Source: Halapricum desulfuricans
GTDB taxonomy: Archaea > Halobacteriota > Halobacteria > Halobacteriales > Haloarculaceae
Direction of reading: 5' to 3'
NCBI RefSeq assembly: GCF_017094525.1
Contig: NZ_CP064788.1
Location: forward strand, 124,001 to 188,000
DNA: 64,000 nt
The position numbers were made by a program, and so were the translations under genes. The notes beneath the pieces were generated by a model that worked only from the letters and a program-made list of their open reading frames with translations, did no database searches and had not been told where the DNA came from. This document shows, in pieces, positions 15,420 to 23,547 of the stretch. Every line of letters begins with the position of its first letter. Positions within the stretch are counted from its first letter, which is position 1.

Positions 15420-17267
15420 TCACGCACGATCACCACCAGCTGGGTCGTTCGGTTCATCGCCAGCGCCATCGTTCCCCGCACCAGCACCACCAGCACCACT
15501 GCCAGTACCACCCCGCTCATCGGCGCCACGAGTCCCATCTCGACCAGCACTCTCACCACTCGTGACGCCAAGCCGGCCAGTGGCCACGTCCGCGATGGTC
15601 GCAAGCGCCGCCGACCACGACCGGATGCGTCGCAACTGGGCATCCAGCCGGCGCCACCGGCGGTCGCTGTCCACGTCGAACGGGAGTGCGGGCAGGCGCG
15701 CCCACACGTCCGCGAACGACCGGGCGGGGGCCGGGCCGAGGGGTGCTGCCGGGCGGCCGTCCGGGTCAGCCATGATGTGGAGTGTCACCGGCCCCGCGTG
15801 CAGGATCGTCCGGTGGGGGAGCACGTCTGCCGCCGAGGGCGTCTGTGTCGCGGCTCGTCCGGCCCTGGGTGCCGTCGCCGCTCCTGTTGCTGTCCTGGAT
15901 TCTGTTGCTGTTGCTGTTTCGGGCCCGGTGGGTCGGTCTTCGGGGTGGGCGTTGGTCGGGGTCGGGGTCGGAGCCCGGATCGAATCCGAACCGGTGGTCG
16001 GCTGGTCGGCCGCCGTCTCGACGACCAGATGGAGGTCATCGAAGGTCGCGCCGGCGCGATAGTTCGACAGCAGGGCGGCCGTCAGCAGGACGTGATATTT
16101 GAGGGCCGTATAGGGATAGTGGATCGTCTCGTTGCGTGCCGCGGTGGTGTCCGACGCGAGCCAGGCGGCGTGGGCAGCTGCGGGGTCGTCGATCGTCGCC
16201 AGCTCGCGGGCGGCTGTCCGGAAGGGAGACAGGTCGCTGGTGGGTCGGACCGGCTGGCCAGTCAGCAGCGACAGGCGCACGGGTGAGGCGTGGGCGGGGA
16301 CGGTCTCCTCGGGCTCGCCCGGCGGGCGGCTCAGCCGGGCCGCGTCGGCGTCGGCGCCCCCGGGGACTGGCTCGTTGACGCGTGCGCCGGCGTATGTCTC
16401 GGCCGCCGTCTCGTGTGCGCGCCCCCGGAGTTTGTGAATATCGTGGCGGTACACCGCGAGCAACGGCGGGACCTCTGTGGGCGTTGCTGGTGGCGCCGGG
16501 TCGGCCGAGTCGGAGTTGGGGTTGGGGGCAGGGTCTGTGGTGGACGGTGGGTCAGCGGTGGTGTCCGTCGTGGCGTCCCCTGGAGGCGTGTCCGATCGCG
16601 CATCCCCTGGGGTGCCGGCCGCGGCGGCTGGGTCGGCGTCGGCAGCAGGTGTTGCATCAGCGGTTGCATCAGGCGTTTCATCAGCGGTTACAACAGGTTG
16701 TGAATTGGTGTTTACCCCAGATTGTGAATTGGTGTTTATCCCAGATTGTGTATCCGGGCTTACCCCAGATGGTGAATCGGAGTCTCCAACAGGTGGTGTA
16801 CTCGTGTCTGTGGGCCCAGTGGTGTCCGGCGTCGGGCTTGCGTCCACGTCCGTGTCCGGATCTGTGTTCGGGTTGGGGTTCGTGTCCGGCTCTGTGTCTG
16901 TGCCTGTCTCTGTGTCTGTGTCTGTGTCTGTCTCCGGGTCTGGGGTAGTGGTGGTGCTATTGGTGTTACTGGTGGTGCTATTGGTGTTCGTAGTGGTGTT
17001 GGTGATCTCGTCCGGATCGGTATCCTCCCGCGAATCCGCGTCGGTGTTCGCCCGCGAATCCGGCTCGCGTGCGCGTCCCGCGGGGCCGGTGGGGGTGTAG
17101 AAGTGGGTGTCGGTGTTATCAGGGTCGGCCTGTGCATCGGCGGCCGTGTCAGCATCACCATCGGTTCCATCCGCGGGTGCATCGGCGTCTGTGGCCGGTG
17201 GTGTTGCCGACGACGAAGACGACGAGGATGACGAGGACGAGGAAGGTGCCGACGGCTCGTCGCTCAC
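15420..17267 (-). CDS. Conserved HRAMP-associated protein with long disordered N-terminus
   Basis: A 615-residue protein starting at a GTG that overlaps the TGA of the cas7-like gene (GTGA). Residues 1-~275 are low complexity: a run of about 12 Ser, then Asp/Thr/Pro/Asn repeats, partly encoded by TGTGTC microsatellite-like DNA (around 16890-16935). The folded part starts near VPPLLAVYRHDIHKLRGRAHE and includes HYPYTALKYHVLLTAALLSNYRAG, another Pro/Thr linker, and a helical C-terminus (SFADVWARLPALPFDVDSDRRWRRL). It ends in a Gly-rich tail. It occupies the place of the uncharacterised conserved protein of HRAMP systems, perhaps the large-subunit equivalent. No catalytic motif is visible. Confidence 0.6.
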   Translation of the reverse strand: MSDEPSAPSSSSSSSSSSSSATPPATDADAPADGTDGDADTAADAQADPDNTDTHFYTPTGPAGRAREPDSRANTDADSREDTDPDEITNTTTNTNSTTSNTNSTTTTPDPETDTDTDTETGTDTEPDTNPNPNTDPDTDVDASPTPDTTGPTDTSTPPVGDSDSPSGVSPDTQSGINTNSQSGVNTNSQPVVTADETPDATADATPAADADPAAAAGTPGDARSDTPPGDATTDTTADPPSTTDPAPNPNSDSADPAPPATPTEVPPLLAVYRHDIHKLRGRAHETAAETYAGARVNEPVPGGADADAARLSRPPGEPEETVPAHASPVRLSLLTGQPVRPTSDLSPFRTAARELATIDDPAAAHAAWLASDTTAARNETIHYPYTALKYHVLLTAALLSNYRAGATFDDLHLVVETAADQPTTGSDSIRAPTPTPTNAHPEDRPTGPETATATESRTATGAATAPRAGRAATQTPSAADVLPHRTILHAGPVTLHIMADPDGRPAAPLGPAPARSFADVWARLPALPFDVDSDRRWRRLDAQLRRIRSWSAALATIADVATGRLGVTSGESAGRDGTRGADERGGTGSGAGGAGAGNDGAGDEPNDPAGGDRA

Positions 17268-18253
17268 GTCCCATCACCGTCCAGGCCGGGGTGTGGCAGG
17301 TCGCCGTCACGCATGGCGGTGCGTGCTTGTAATGCGCGCACGAATTCGTCGCGGTACTCCCTGCGCCACGTTTCGTCTTTGTCCTGCATCGCGGCGGTCG
17401 CGTCTTTCGAGCGATCGAACACGCGTTTGATTTCCTGATCGGTATACAGCGGGTTGATAACCTGGGCGTCGGCGATGCCCGCGCCGAAATTGCGGGCGCC
17501 GCCGATCTGGAACGCGAAGTCATCGCTGTGGGTATCGAGGAAGGCGACGGCTTCCAGCAGGAGGCCGACGAACTCCGGTTTCAGTTCACGCAGCGTGAGT
17601 TTCCACGTCCCTTCGAGGTTGCCGAGCACGTCCTGGTCGGTCTGGCGGAGGGGCTGGCCGCCGTCGGCGTCGTTCCGGGAGCGGACGTGGGTAGACACCT
17701 GGCGGTAGTGGGCCTCCGCCTCGCCGTCAAGGATATCGACGTGTCGGCGGATCGGCGAGAACGTGATCGGTCGGCGCAACAATTTGCCGGGGTCGGCGCC
17801 GAACCCGCCAAAGAGGTCGTAGATGACACAGCCGGTCAGGTTCTCATGGTCGTGGGCGTGGTCCGGGTCGTGGGCATCAATGCAGGTGCCTTTCTCGTGA
17901 TAGCCGTTTTCGAGGTCGCGTTCGTATGTCTCCGCGCGCATGTAGTCCGCGTTTGGCTCTCCCGGATGGCACGCGCTCGCTCCGGCGAGTTTGACGACCT
18001 CCTCACAGCCGTGGCGCAGCCAGCCCGAGAGCGTGAACGGCGAGATCTGTCCCTCGATCTGGTTCATCGGATCGTCCGCCTCGTACCTCTCGGCCGAGGC
18101 GTGGTGGCGGTCCGTGACGATCCCGTCTCCCGGCGCGAGCAGGTCGATTTCCAGCGCGACGTAGATATTTGGAAGGTGTATATCTTCAATCGGTGGTAAG
18201 TCTAGTCCGAAATCGAGGTGTGAATCTATGTATGTCTGCTCGGTTTCCTTCAT
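17264..18253 (-). CDS. Diverged Cas7-like RAMP protein
   Basis: A 329-residue protein. Features in order: strand IYVALEIDLLAPG (30-42); ISPFTLSGWLRHGCEEVVKL (70-89), the substrate-loop and helix after the first strand as in Csm3/Cmr/Csf2-type proteins; LTGCVIYDLFGGFG (139-152), the 'LFG' turn of RAMP Cas7 proteins; and the Gly-rich loop FQIGGARNFGAGIADAQVI (248-266). Cys and His residues at ~95-136 (CHPG, GTCIDAHDPDHAHDHE) could bind a metal. Cas7 proteins form the backbone that holds guide RNA. It is the first intact gene of the operon, with a GGGGTGA ribosome-binding sequence upstream. A truncated gene precedes it. Confidence 0.75.
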   Translation of the reverse strand: MKETEQTYIDSHLDFGLDLPPIEDIHLPNIYVALEIDLLAPGDGIVTDRHHASAERYEADDPMNQIEGQISPFTLSGWLRHGCEEVVKLAGASACHPGEPNADYMRAETYERDLENGYHEKGTCIDAHDPDHAHDHENLTGCVIYDLFGGFGADPGKLLRRPITFSPIRRHVDILDGEAEAHYRQVSTHVRSRNDADGGQPLRQTDQDVLGNLEGTWKLTLRELKPEFVGLLLEAVAFLDTHSDDFAFQIGGARNFGAGIADAQVINPLYTDQEIKRVFDRSKDATAAMQDKDETWRREYRDEFVRALQARTAMRDGDLPHPGLDGDGT

Positions 18254-18270
18254 TTCTTCTCTTCACCCCC

Positions 18271-18484
18271 TTACACGCCGCGTCCCACATCGCCTTTCGA
18301 GCGATCTTCTTGGTTCTGAGACTGGTCTAAGGTTACCTTCGCTGGCCCTGCCACAGTCGACATTCTATCCGCAACAGTCATCGCCGCCGCACTGACGACA
18401 TGGACTTCTGGCCCCAACAGCACCGGCCACGACGACTGCGTTGCCACATCCGAGCATCGACTGATCCGACCTTCAACTAATAGC
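18271..18484 (-). pseudogene. C-terminal remnant of a gene cut off by the right IS copy
   Basis: Reading from the IS boundary towards the cas7-like gene, one frame runs open for about 70 codons (VATQSSWPVLLGPEVHVV, SAAAMTVADRMSTVAGP, AKVTLDQSQNQEDRSK) and stops at 18271-18273, 17 bp before the cas7-like start. The composition is protein-like and there is no start codon context; the 5' part is missing beyond the IS. It was probably the preceding gene of the same operon. I cannot identify its family. Confidence 0.55.
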
Positions 18485-19773
18485 TCGGCTCTGCACGTTT
18501 AAGTAAGGCCGCGATATAGATGGCGTTGACAGCTGATGCTGCCGATCACAGACTTCCTCTCGTGTACTGACCCGTTGGATGAGTTCGACTCGCTATCGTA
18601 TCATCAGACTCAGCATGCCAAAACGTACGTGACAGGTCTTGCTGCGGCCAGCAGCAAGACCGTCACCGGGATTGCACGAGAAGTCCTTCCGGCCGGAAGC
18701 GACCGGGCACTCAACAAGTTCATCACCGAGTACAACTGGGACGAAGACAAACTTAATCACGAACGGTTAGAGGAACTGCAAAATCACGGTGAGACGCGGT
18801 GGTCGAAGGACGGCTACATTGTCATCGACGATTCAGTGCTCCAGCGAACCGGGAAGGAACTTCCCGGTGCTGGATCGTTCTATGATCACAGCGAAGGCAA
18901 GCCTGTCTGGGGACAAAATCTCGTCTATGCGTTCTATACTGACCACAAAACGTCCTATCCACTAGCATTTCGCCAGTACGAGAAAGCTGATGACGACGAG
19001 GAGGACGTAGAAGCGACAAAGTACGAGCTTGCACAGGAGATAATCACAGAACTCGAAGAAGAGATAGGTGTGCCTGCGGCCACCTATCTCTTCGATTCGT
19101 GGTTCGCTCACGGTTCTGAGCTGATCAAGCATGTCGAGTCCCACCGAAAGGACTGGATTGGACCTCTCCGGAGCAATCGACAGGTCACATTTGATGGCGA
19201 AGAGAAGCGGGTCGATGCGCTCGCAGAGAGCATCGACACTGAAGAACGGGAGATTGACGATGAGGTCTACAACATCTGGACGAAAACGCTGCCTGTATCA
19301 AAATTGGGTGAGGTACGGCTAGTAATCACCGAGAAAGAAGTTGACGAGGACGAAGAGAATCCGGTCAAGTATCTTGCGACGAACAAGATTGACGCTCCAT
19401 CAGCCCATATCATTCGAAGCTACTCCAAGCGGTGGCGAATTGAGACATTCTTCGAGGACTCGAAAGAGGATCTTGGCCTTGGAGGCTGCGAGGTGCGTGA
19501 TTCTGATGGTGCCAGTCGTCACTGGCACCTTCAGATGCTCACCTACAGTCTGCTTCGGCTTGGTTCTCCGTCGAGCGTCTCGGAGCGACTCGTCTCGAAA
19601 GCCTCGTCGCTCCGAGCCCAGCTTGAACACGGTCTCAAAGAGGCAATCTACAACATGTTTTCGTGGGTGCGCGAGCAGCCAGAGCGGGATCTCGATGGGT
19701 TGATGGAAGAAATCGACCATCTCTTCCTCCATTCAGGGGGCTCTGAGGGTTGTATATAAACGTGCAGAGCCGA
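18485..19773 (+). mobile_element. IS701/IS4-like element, right copy (complete, no target duplication)
   Basis: A 1289-bp element with ends TCGGCTCTGCACGTTTA and its reverse complement, encoding an intact transposase. The flanking 4-mers are TAGC (18481-18484) and GCTA (19774-19777), which are not a direct repeat, whereas the left copy has a perfect GTAC duplication. The flanks therefore come from two different original sites, as expected after recombination or deletion between IS copies. The right end lies 18 bp from the stop codon of the radical SAM gene. Confidence 0.9.
18536..19759 (+). CDS. DDE transposase of the IS701/IS4-like element
   Basis: A 407-residue transposase. Catalytic blocks: DGYIVIDDSVLQRTGKELPG with the first Asp (98-99), TYLFDSWFAHGSELI with the second Asp, and YSKRWRIETFFEDSKEDLGLGGCEVR with the catalytic Glu, in the YREK-like context of the IS4/IS701 superfamily. 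The C-terminus is encoded right up to the right inverted repeat. This is the only complete copy in the window and could mobilise the interrupted left copy or the whole segment between them. Confidence 0.9.
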   Translation: MLPITDFLSCTDPLDEFDSLSYHQTQHAKTYVTGLAAASSKTVTGIAREVLPAGSDRALNKFITEYNWDEDKLNHERLEELQNHGETRWSKDGYIVIDDSVLQRTGKELPGAGSFYDHSEGKPVWGQNLVYAFYTDHKTSYPLAFRQYEKADDDEEDVEATKYELAQEIITELEEEIGVPAATYLFDSWFAHGSELIKHVESHRKDWIGPLRSNRQVTFDGEEKRVDALAESIDTEEREIDDEVYNIWTKTLPVSKLGEVRLVITEKEVDEDEENPVKYLATNKIDAPSAHIIRSYSKRWRIETFFEDSKEDLGLGGCEVRDSDGASRHWHLQMLTYSLLRLGSPSSVSERLVSKASSLRAQLEHGLKEAIYNMFSWVREQPERDLDGLMEEIDHLFLHSGGSEGCI

Positions 19774-19791
19774 GCTAGGTCGAAAAGGGAC

Positions 19792-20943
19792 CTATCGACT
19801 CGCGAGCGGACAGAGCGGGTCGCTGGCGAAGGGGTCGCCCGTGACGGCGTAGGCACGCGAGCGCGAGCCGCCGCACAGCTCCCGGTAGGGACAGCGCCCG
19901 CACCGACCCGAGAACTCCCCGGTGTCGCGCAACCGGCGGAACAGGTCGGAATCACGGTACAGCGACACGAGGTCTGTGTCGCGGACGTTGCCGGCCGACT
20001 CGGGCAGAAAACCCGAGGGGTAGACCTCGCCGCGGTGGCTGACGAAGACGAACCCCGACCCGGCACGGGTCGAACCGACCGAGACAGGTTCACCTTCGAC
20101 CTCGCGAGCGATTCGGCGGTACTGCGGCGCTTCGACGGTGATCAACCGGAAGGGAGCCTCGCGCTGGCGACGGTACAGCCAGGCCATCCACTCGTCGGCC
20201 TCGGCCGGCGCGAGCTGATCGAGTTCGGCTCCGCGACCGATCGGCACGAGGAAAAAGACCTCCCACATGGCCGCGCCCAGATCCTCGACCTGCTGGGCGA
20301 TCTCCGGCAGCGATTCGGCCGTGTTCGCGGTAACGGTTGTGTTGATCTGGATGGAGAGGCCGGCGTCCGCCGCCCACTGTGCCGCCTGCTGGACGCGCTC
20401 GTAGCTCCCCTCCTCGCCGCGGAACTCGTCGTGGCTCTCGGCGTCCGGCCCGTCCAGCGACAGGGCCATCCGGTGGATGCCGGCGTCGGCGAACCGCTGG
20501 ACGACCTCCCGGGTGAGGTTCTGCGTCGGCGCGGGCGTCACCGCCGTGGGCAGCCCCAGCTCGGAGGCGTAGTCGACCAGTTCGTCGAGATCCGGGCGTT
20601 CGAGCGGGTCCCCGCCGGAGAACACCAGAATCGGCGGAGGGTGGCCGAAGTCCGCGACGCTCTCGAGCAGTCGTTTGCCCTCCTCAGTCGTCAACTCCTC
20701 GGGGTCGCGGTCGGGTTGGGCCTCGGCCCGGCAGTGATCGCACTCGAGGCCGCAAGCCTGCGTGACCTCCCAGGTGACGATCAGCGGCGTCCGCGAGAAG
20801 TCCCGGTTCATCGGCGACCCGCCCGGGTGGTCTCCCGAGGGGTTCGATCCCGGATGGCCCGACTCCGATCCGGGGTGGCCGCTCGACCCGGACGGCGTCG
20901 GTCCCGGATGGCCCGACGACGAATCGCGTGGCGGATGGTCCAT
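19792..20943 (-). CDS. Radical SAM/SPASM domain protein
   Basis: A 383-residue protein. Residues 1-~45 are a Gly/His/Pro/Ser-rich repeat region (GHPG units, DNA about 20815-20935). The radical SAM core starts at TWEVTQACGLECDHCRAE with the CxxxCxxC cluster ligands (CGLECDHC) and continues with FSGGDPLERPD and SLDGPDAESHDEFRG. The C-terminal SPASM part has CGRCPYRELCGGSRSRAYAVTGDPFASDPLCP, binding an auxiliary [4Fe-4S] cluster. It belongs to a group that includes AhbC/AhbD-like haem biosynthesis enzymes, but the substrate cannot be read from the sequence. Its stop lies 18 bp from the right IS end. Confidence 0.85.
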   Translation of the reverse strand: MDHPPRDSSSGHPGPTPSGSSGHPGSESGHPGSNPSGDHPGGSPMNRDFSRTPLIVTWEVTQACGLECDHCRAEAQPDRDPEELTTEEGKRLLESVADFGHPPPILVFSGGDPLERPDLDELVDYASELGLPTAVTPAPTQNLTREVVQRFADAGIHRMALSLDGPDAESHDEFRGEEGSYERVQQAAQWAADAGLSIQINTTVTANTAESLPEIAQQVEDLGAAMWEVFFLVPIGRGAELDQLAPAEADEWMAWLYRRQREAPFRLITVEAPQYRRIAREVEGEPVSVGSTRAGSGFVFVSHRGEVYPSGFLPESAGNVRDTDLVSLYRDSDLFRRLRDTGEFSGRCGRCPYRELCGGSRSRAYAVTGDPFASDPLCPLASR

Positions 20944-21189
20944 GGCAGTCCCTCGTGACTGCGTGCTTGTTACCGTTGCGCCGGTTCCCGACGGCTGCGA
21001 AGACGCACCGCGGCCACGCAGGGAACGTGATCGGCGGGCGTTCCATCGCGGACGCGCCACCTGCGGGCGTGCGCAGACGACTGCTCCATCCGATCGTCCT
21101 CGTGCTGGCCTGGCTGTGGGCTACCCGTTGCCCCGTCCTCTCGGTGCTTGCGCTGGCGCTGATCGGAACGGGGATCGGATTCGCGGCAG

Positions 21190-22158
21190 TCACTCGTGAC
21201 CGGATATCGGAACCGGTTTGTAGGGTGCTTCGAGGTACTCTATTTCGCTGTCAGACAGGTCGATCTCCAGCGCCTCGACGGCGTCCTCGAGGTGTTCGAT
21301 GCTGGAGGTGCCGACGATCGGCGCGGTCACCCAGTCCTTGTGGAACTGCCAGGCCATCGCGATCTGGGCCATCTTCACGCCCTTCTCGGCGGCGAGTTCC
21401 TGCACGCGCTCGTTGATCTCCCGACCGCCGCCCTCTGGATAGGGTCGACCGATCGAACTCTCGTGTTCGCCCCGGGTGGTCTCCTCGAACGCCTCGTGTG
21501 GCCGGGTGAGAAAGCCGGCTCCGAGCGGGCTCCAAGGCATGACGCCGATTCCCTCCCGGTCACAGAGCGGCAGCATCTCGCGTTCCTCCTCTCGATACAC
21601 GAGGTTGTAGAGGTTCTGCATCGTGGCGAACCGCTCCAGTCCGAGCCGGTCGCTGGTGTGCAGCGCCTCGGCGAACTGGTAGGCCCACATTGACGAGGCC
21701 CCGATGTGTCGGACCTGCCCGCGGCGAACGGCGTCGTCGAGCGCCCGGAGCGTCTGCTCGACGGGCGTGTCGTCGTCCCAGCGGTGGATCTGATAGAGAT
21801 CGACCGTCTCCATGCCGAGCCGATCCAGCGAGTTCGATAGTTCCTGTTCGATCGCCTTCCGGGAGAGGCCCTGCGAGTTGGGGTCGTCCTCGTCCATCTG
21901 GAAGTAGACCTTCGTGGCGACGACCTGCTCGTCGCGGTCGTACTCCGCGAGCACGTCCCCGAGGATCTCCTCGCTCTCACCGCCCGAGTAGACGTTGGCA
22001 GTGTCGAAGAAGTTGATCCCCAGATCGATCGCGCGCTCGATGAGTTCGCGGCTTTCGTCCTCGTCGAGCATCCACTCGTCGCTCGACCCGAAGCTCATGC
22101 AGCCGAGGGCGATCTGACTCACTGTCACTCCAGTCGATCCGAGCGTCGTATACTTCAC
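21190..22158 (-). CDS. Aldo/keto reductase
   Basis: A 322-residue (alpha/beta)8-barrel NADPH oxidoreductase. Family landmarks: MKYTTLGSTGVTVSQIALGCMSFG, then GINFFDTANVYSGGESEEILG (catalytic Asp and Tyr), VATKVYF (Lys), DLYQIHRWD (His), and the C-terminal cofactor-binding TAPIVGTSSIEHLEDAVEAL. It is a typical AKR of the type annotated as voltage-gated potassium channel beta-like or general stress oxidoreductase. Monocistronic as far as can be seen; the substrate is unknown. Confidence 0.9.
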   Translation of the reverse strand: MKYTTLGSTGVTVSQIALGCMSFGSSDEWMLDEDESRELIERAIDLGINFFDTANVYSGGESEEILGDVLAEYDRDEQVVATKVYFQMDEDDPNSQGLSRKAIEQELSNSLDRLGMETVDLYQIHRWDDDTPVEQTLRALDDAVRRGQVRHIGASSMWAYQFAEALHTSDRLGLERFATMQNLYNLVYREEEREMLPLCDREGIGVMPWSPLGAGFLTRPHEAFEETTRGEHESSIGRPYPEGGGREINERVQELAAEKGVKMAQIAMAWQFHKDWVTAPIVGTSSIEHLEDAVEALEIDLSDSEIEYLEAPYKPVPISGHE

Positions 22159-22224
22159 AACTCGTCGCTGTTCTCGACGCGGCCACTAAGCGTTATTGGC
22201 GCCGACGACACGGGACCGACTGCG

Positions 22225-22545
22225 TTACTCCCGGCGCTGCCAGTCCTCGGCGGCCTCGAGGATCGGTTCGACCGCCTCGATGTCGGCCTGTATCGCGCCG
22301 TAGAACCGCCGGAACCCGACCGGCGTGCGGACGCACAGCACGACGGTGTAGTCAGTCACGTCGAAGACGGACAGCGACCAGGAGCCGTCGACGTACTCGA
22401 ACTCGCCGCGACGCGTGGCTTCGTCGTCGGTGACGACCCGTTCGCCCAGTTGACAGCTCAGTCGGGTCAGCGGCGACAGATCGAACGGCACGACTGACGG
22501 CAGTTCCGGGGTCGACGCGCCGTCCGGTGTGCTGCGAGTGGCCAT
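22225..22545 (-). CDS. Haloarchaeal conserved hypothetical protein
   Basis: A 106-residue soluble protein from MATRSTPDGAST. It contains RLSCQLGERVVTDDEATRRGEFEYVDGSWSLSVFDVTDYTVVLCVRTPVGFRRFYGAIQADIEAVEPILEAAE in conserved-looking order, suggesting a small alpha/beta fold. It is divergently placed to dapD with about 110 bp between. No family function is recognised. The internal Met was chosen because the nine residues upstream lack a ribosome-binding context. Confidence 0.6.
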   Translation of the reverse strand: MATRSTPDGASTPELPSVVPFDLSPLTRLSCQLGERVVTDDEATRRGEFEYVDGSWSLSVFDVTDYTVVLCVRTPVGFRRFYGAIQADIEAVEPILEAAEDWQRRE

Positions 22546-22655
22546 ACACTGACTATCGGTAGTCGTTCGCAAAAAACTGTGCTGTTCGCCGGCCCGAGCG
22601 CACCTACCAGGGAGAGAGCCGGCAGTATAAAGGGCCGCCGACCGAACCCGTCAGC

Positions 22656-23489
22656 ATGAGCCTACAGAGCGACGTCGAAGCCCTCTGGCAGCGATACGAC
22701 GACGGCCTGACCGCCGCCGAGGCCGACAGCGACGACCGCGCGACCCTCGAACGGTTCCTGCATGCCCTGGAAGCCGGCGACGTCCGGGCGGCCGAACCCG
22801 CCGGGGACGACTGGACGGTCAACGAGTGGGTCAAGCGGGGGATCCTCCTCAATTTCGGTCTACGCGAAACCGAACCTCGTGAGTACGGCGACGTCACCTA
22901 TCACGACGTCCTCCCGCTTCGCGAGACCGACGACCTGGGCGAGCGCGGCACGCGCAACACGCCCGACGGGACGGTGATCCGCCGCGGTGCCTACGTCGGC
23001 AGCGACGCGATCATGATGAGCCCCTCGTTCGTCAACGTCGGTGCGCACGTCGGCGACGGGACGCTGATCGACTCCAGCGATACCGTCGGCTCGTGTGCCC
23101 AGATCGGATCGAACGTCAAACTCGGCGCGAACACGCTGATCGGCGGCGTCCTCGAACCGGTCGAGGACAGCCCCGTCATCGTCGAAGACGGCGTCTCGCT
23201 GGGTGCCGGCTGTCGGGTCACCAGCGGCTTCCGGGTCGGCGAGAACTCGATCGTCGGCGAGAACACCCTGCTGACCCCGCGGATTCCGGTCTACGACCTC
23301 GTCGAAGAGGAAGTCGTCTACGGCGAACTGCCGGCGAACAGGCGGGCGTTCACCCGGTTCGTCGAGTCGTCGGTGAGCGAGCACGACCTCTTCGACGGCG
23401 GCGCGTACAAGCCGGCCGTCGTTGCGACTCACGTCGAGGAAGAGACCCTCGAGGCCGCCGAGAAAGAGGCTATTCTCCGGGACAACTGA
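22656..23489 (+). CDS. dapD: 2,3,4,5-tetrahydropyridine-2,6-dicarboxylate N-succinyltransferase
   Basis: A 277-residue acyltransferase of the lysine/diaminopimelate pathway that transfers succinyl from succinyl-CoA to tetrahydrodipicolinate. The middle of the protein is a left-handed parallel beta-helix of hexapeptide repeats (GAYVGSDAIMMSPSFVNVGAHVGDGTLIDS, GSCAQIGSNVKLGANTLIGG, VIVEDGVSLGAGCRV). The block RRGAYVGSDAIMMSPSFVNVGA is diagnostic of DapD. Length and order match the family. A TATA-like CAGTATAAAGG lies about 25-30 bp upstream, implying a short or absent leader. No other dap gene is in the window. Confidence 0.92.
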   Translation: MSLQSDVEALWQRYDDGLTAAEADSDDRATLERFLHALEAGDVRAAEPAGDDWTVNEWVKRGILLNFGLRETEPREYGDVTYHDVLPLRETDDLGERGTRNTPDGTVIRRGAYVGSDAIMMSPSFVNVGAHVGDGTLIDSSDTVGSCAQIGSNVKLGANTLIGGVLEPVEDSPVIVEDGVSLGAGCRVTSGFRVGENSIVGENTLLTPRIPVYDLVEEEVVYGELPANRRAFTRFVESSVSEHDLFDGGAYKPAVVATHVEEETLEAAEKEAILRDN

Positions 23490-23547
23490 TCGCGACCGGC
23501 GGACCGACCGTCACGTACTTTACATCCCAGTCCGAAGGGCGGGTCCG

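Larger units (their letters stand above)
12089..18253 (-). other. Derived class 1 CRISPR-Cas-like operon without CRISPR array (HRAMP type)
   Basis: Five genes read in the same direction with overlapping or very close ends: Cas7-like RAMP, low-complexity protein, Cas5-like RAMP, DEDD exonuclease, HNH nuclease. Junctions are GTGA at 17264-17267, a 40-bp gap at 15380-15419, ATGA at 14354-14357 and a 14-bp overlap at 13467-13480. Diverged Cas5 and Cas7 homologs, one uncharacterised conserved protein and alternative nucleases, with no array, are what has been described for HRAMP systems in Halobacteria. I see no repeat-spacer array, cas1, cas2, cas3 or cas10 anywhere in the window. An RNA-guided defence role has been proposed for the type but is not demonstrated. 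Confidence 0.75.

Noticed and set aside
12089-18484. A CRISPR repeat-spacer array next to the Cas-like genes
   Set aside because: The only repetitive DNA here is low-complexity coding sequence (TGTGTC and Thr/Asp tracts) in frame with genes. No regular repeat of 25-37 bp separated by unique spacers was seen, here or elsewhere in the window.
21069-21416. Possible small membrane protein on the plus strand (RRRLLHPIVLVLAWLW...)
   Set aside because: The hydrophobic stretch is attractive, but the frame runs more than 220 bp into the convergent aldo/keto reductase gene, which is certain, and the C-terminal part has no protein character.
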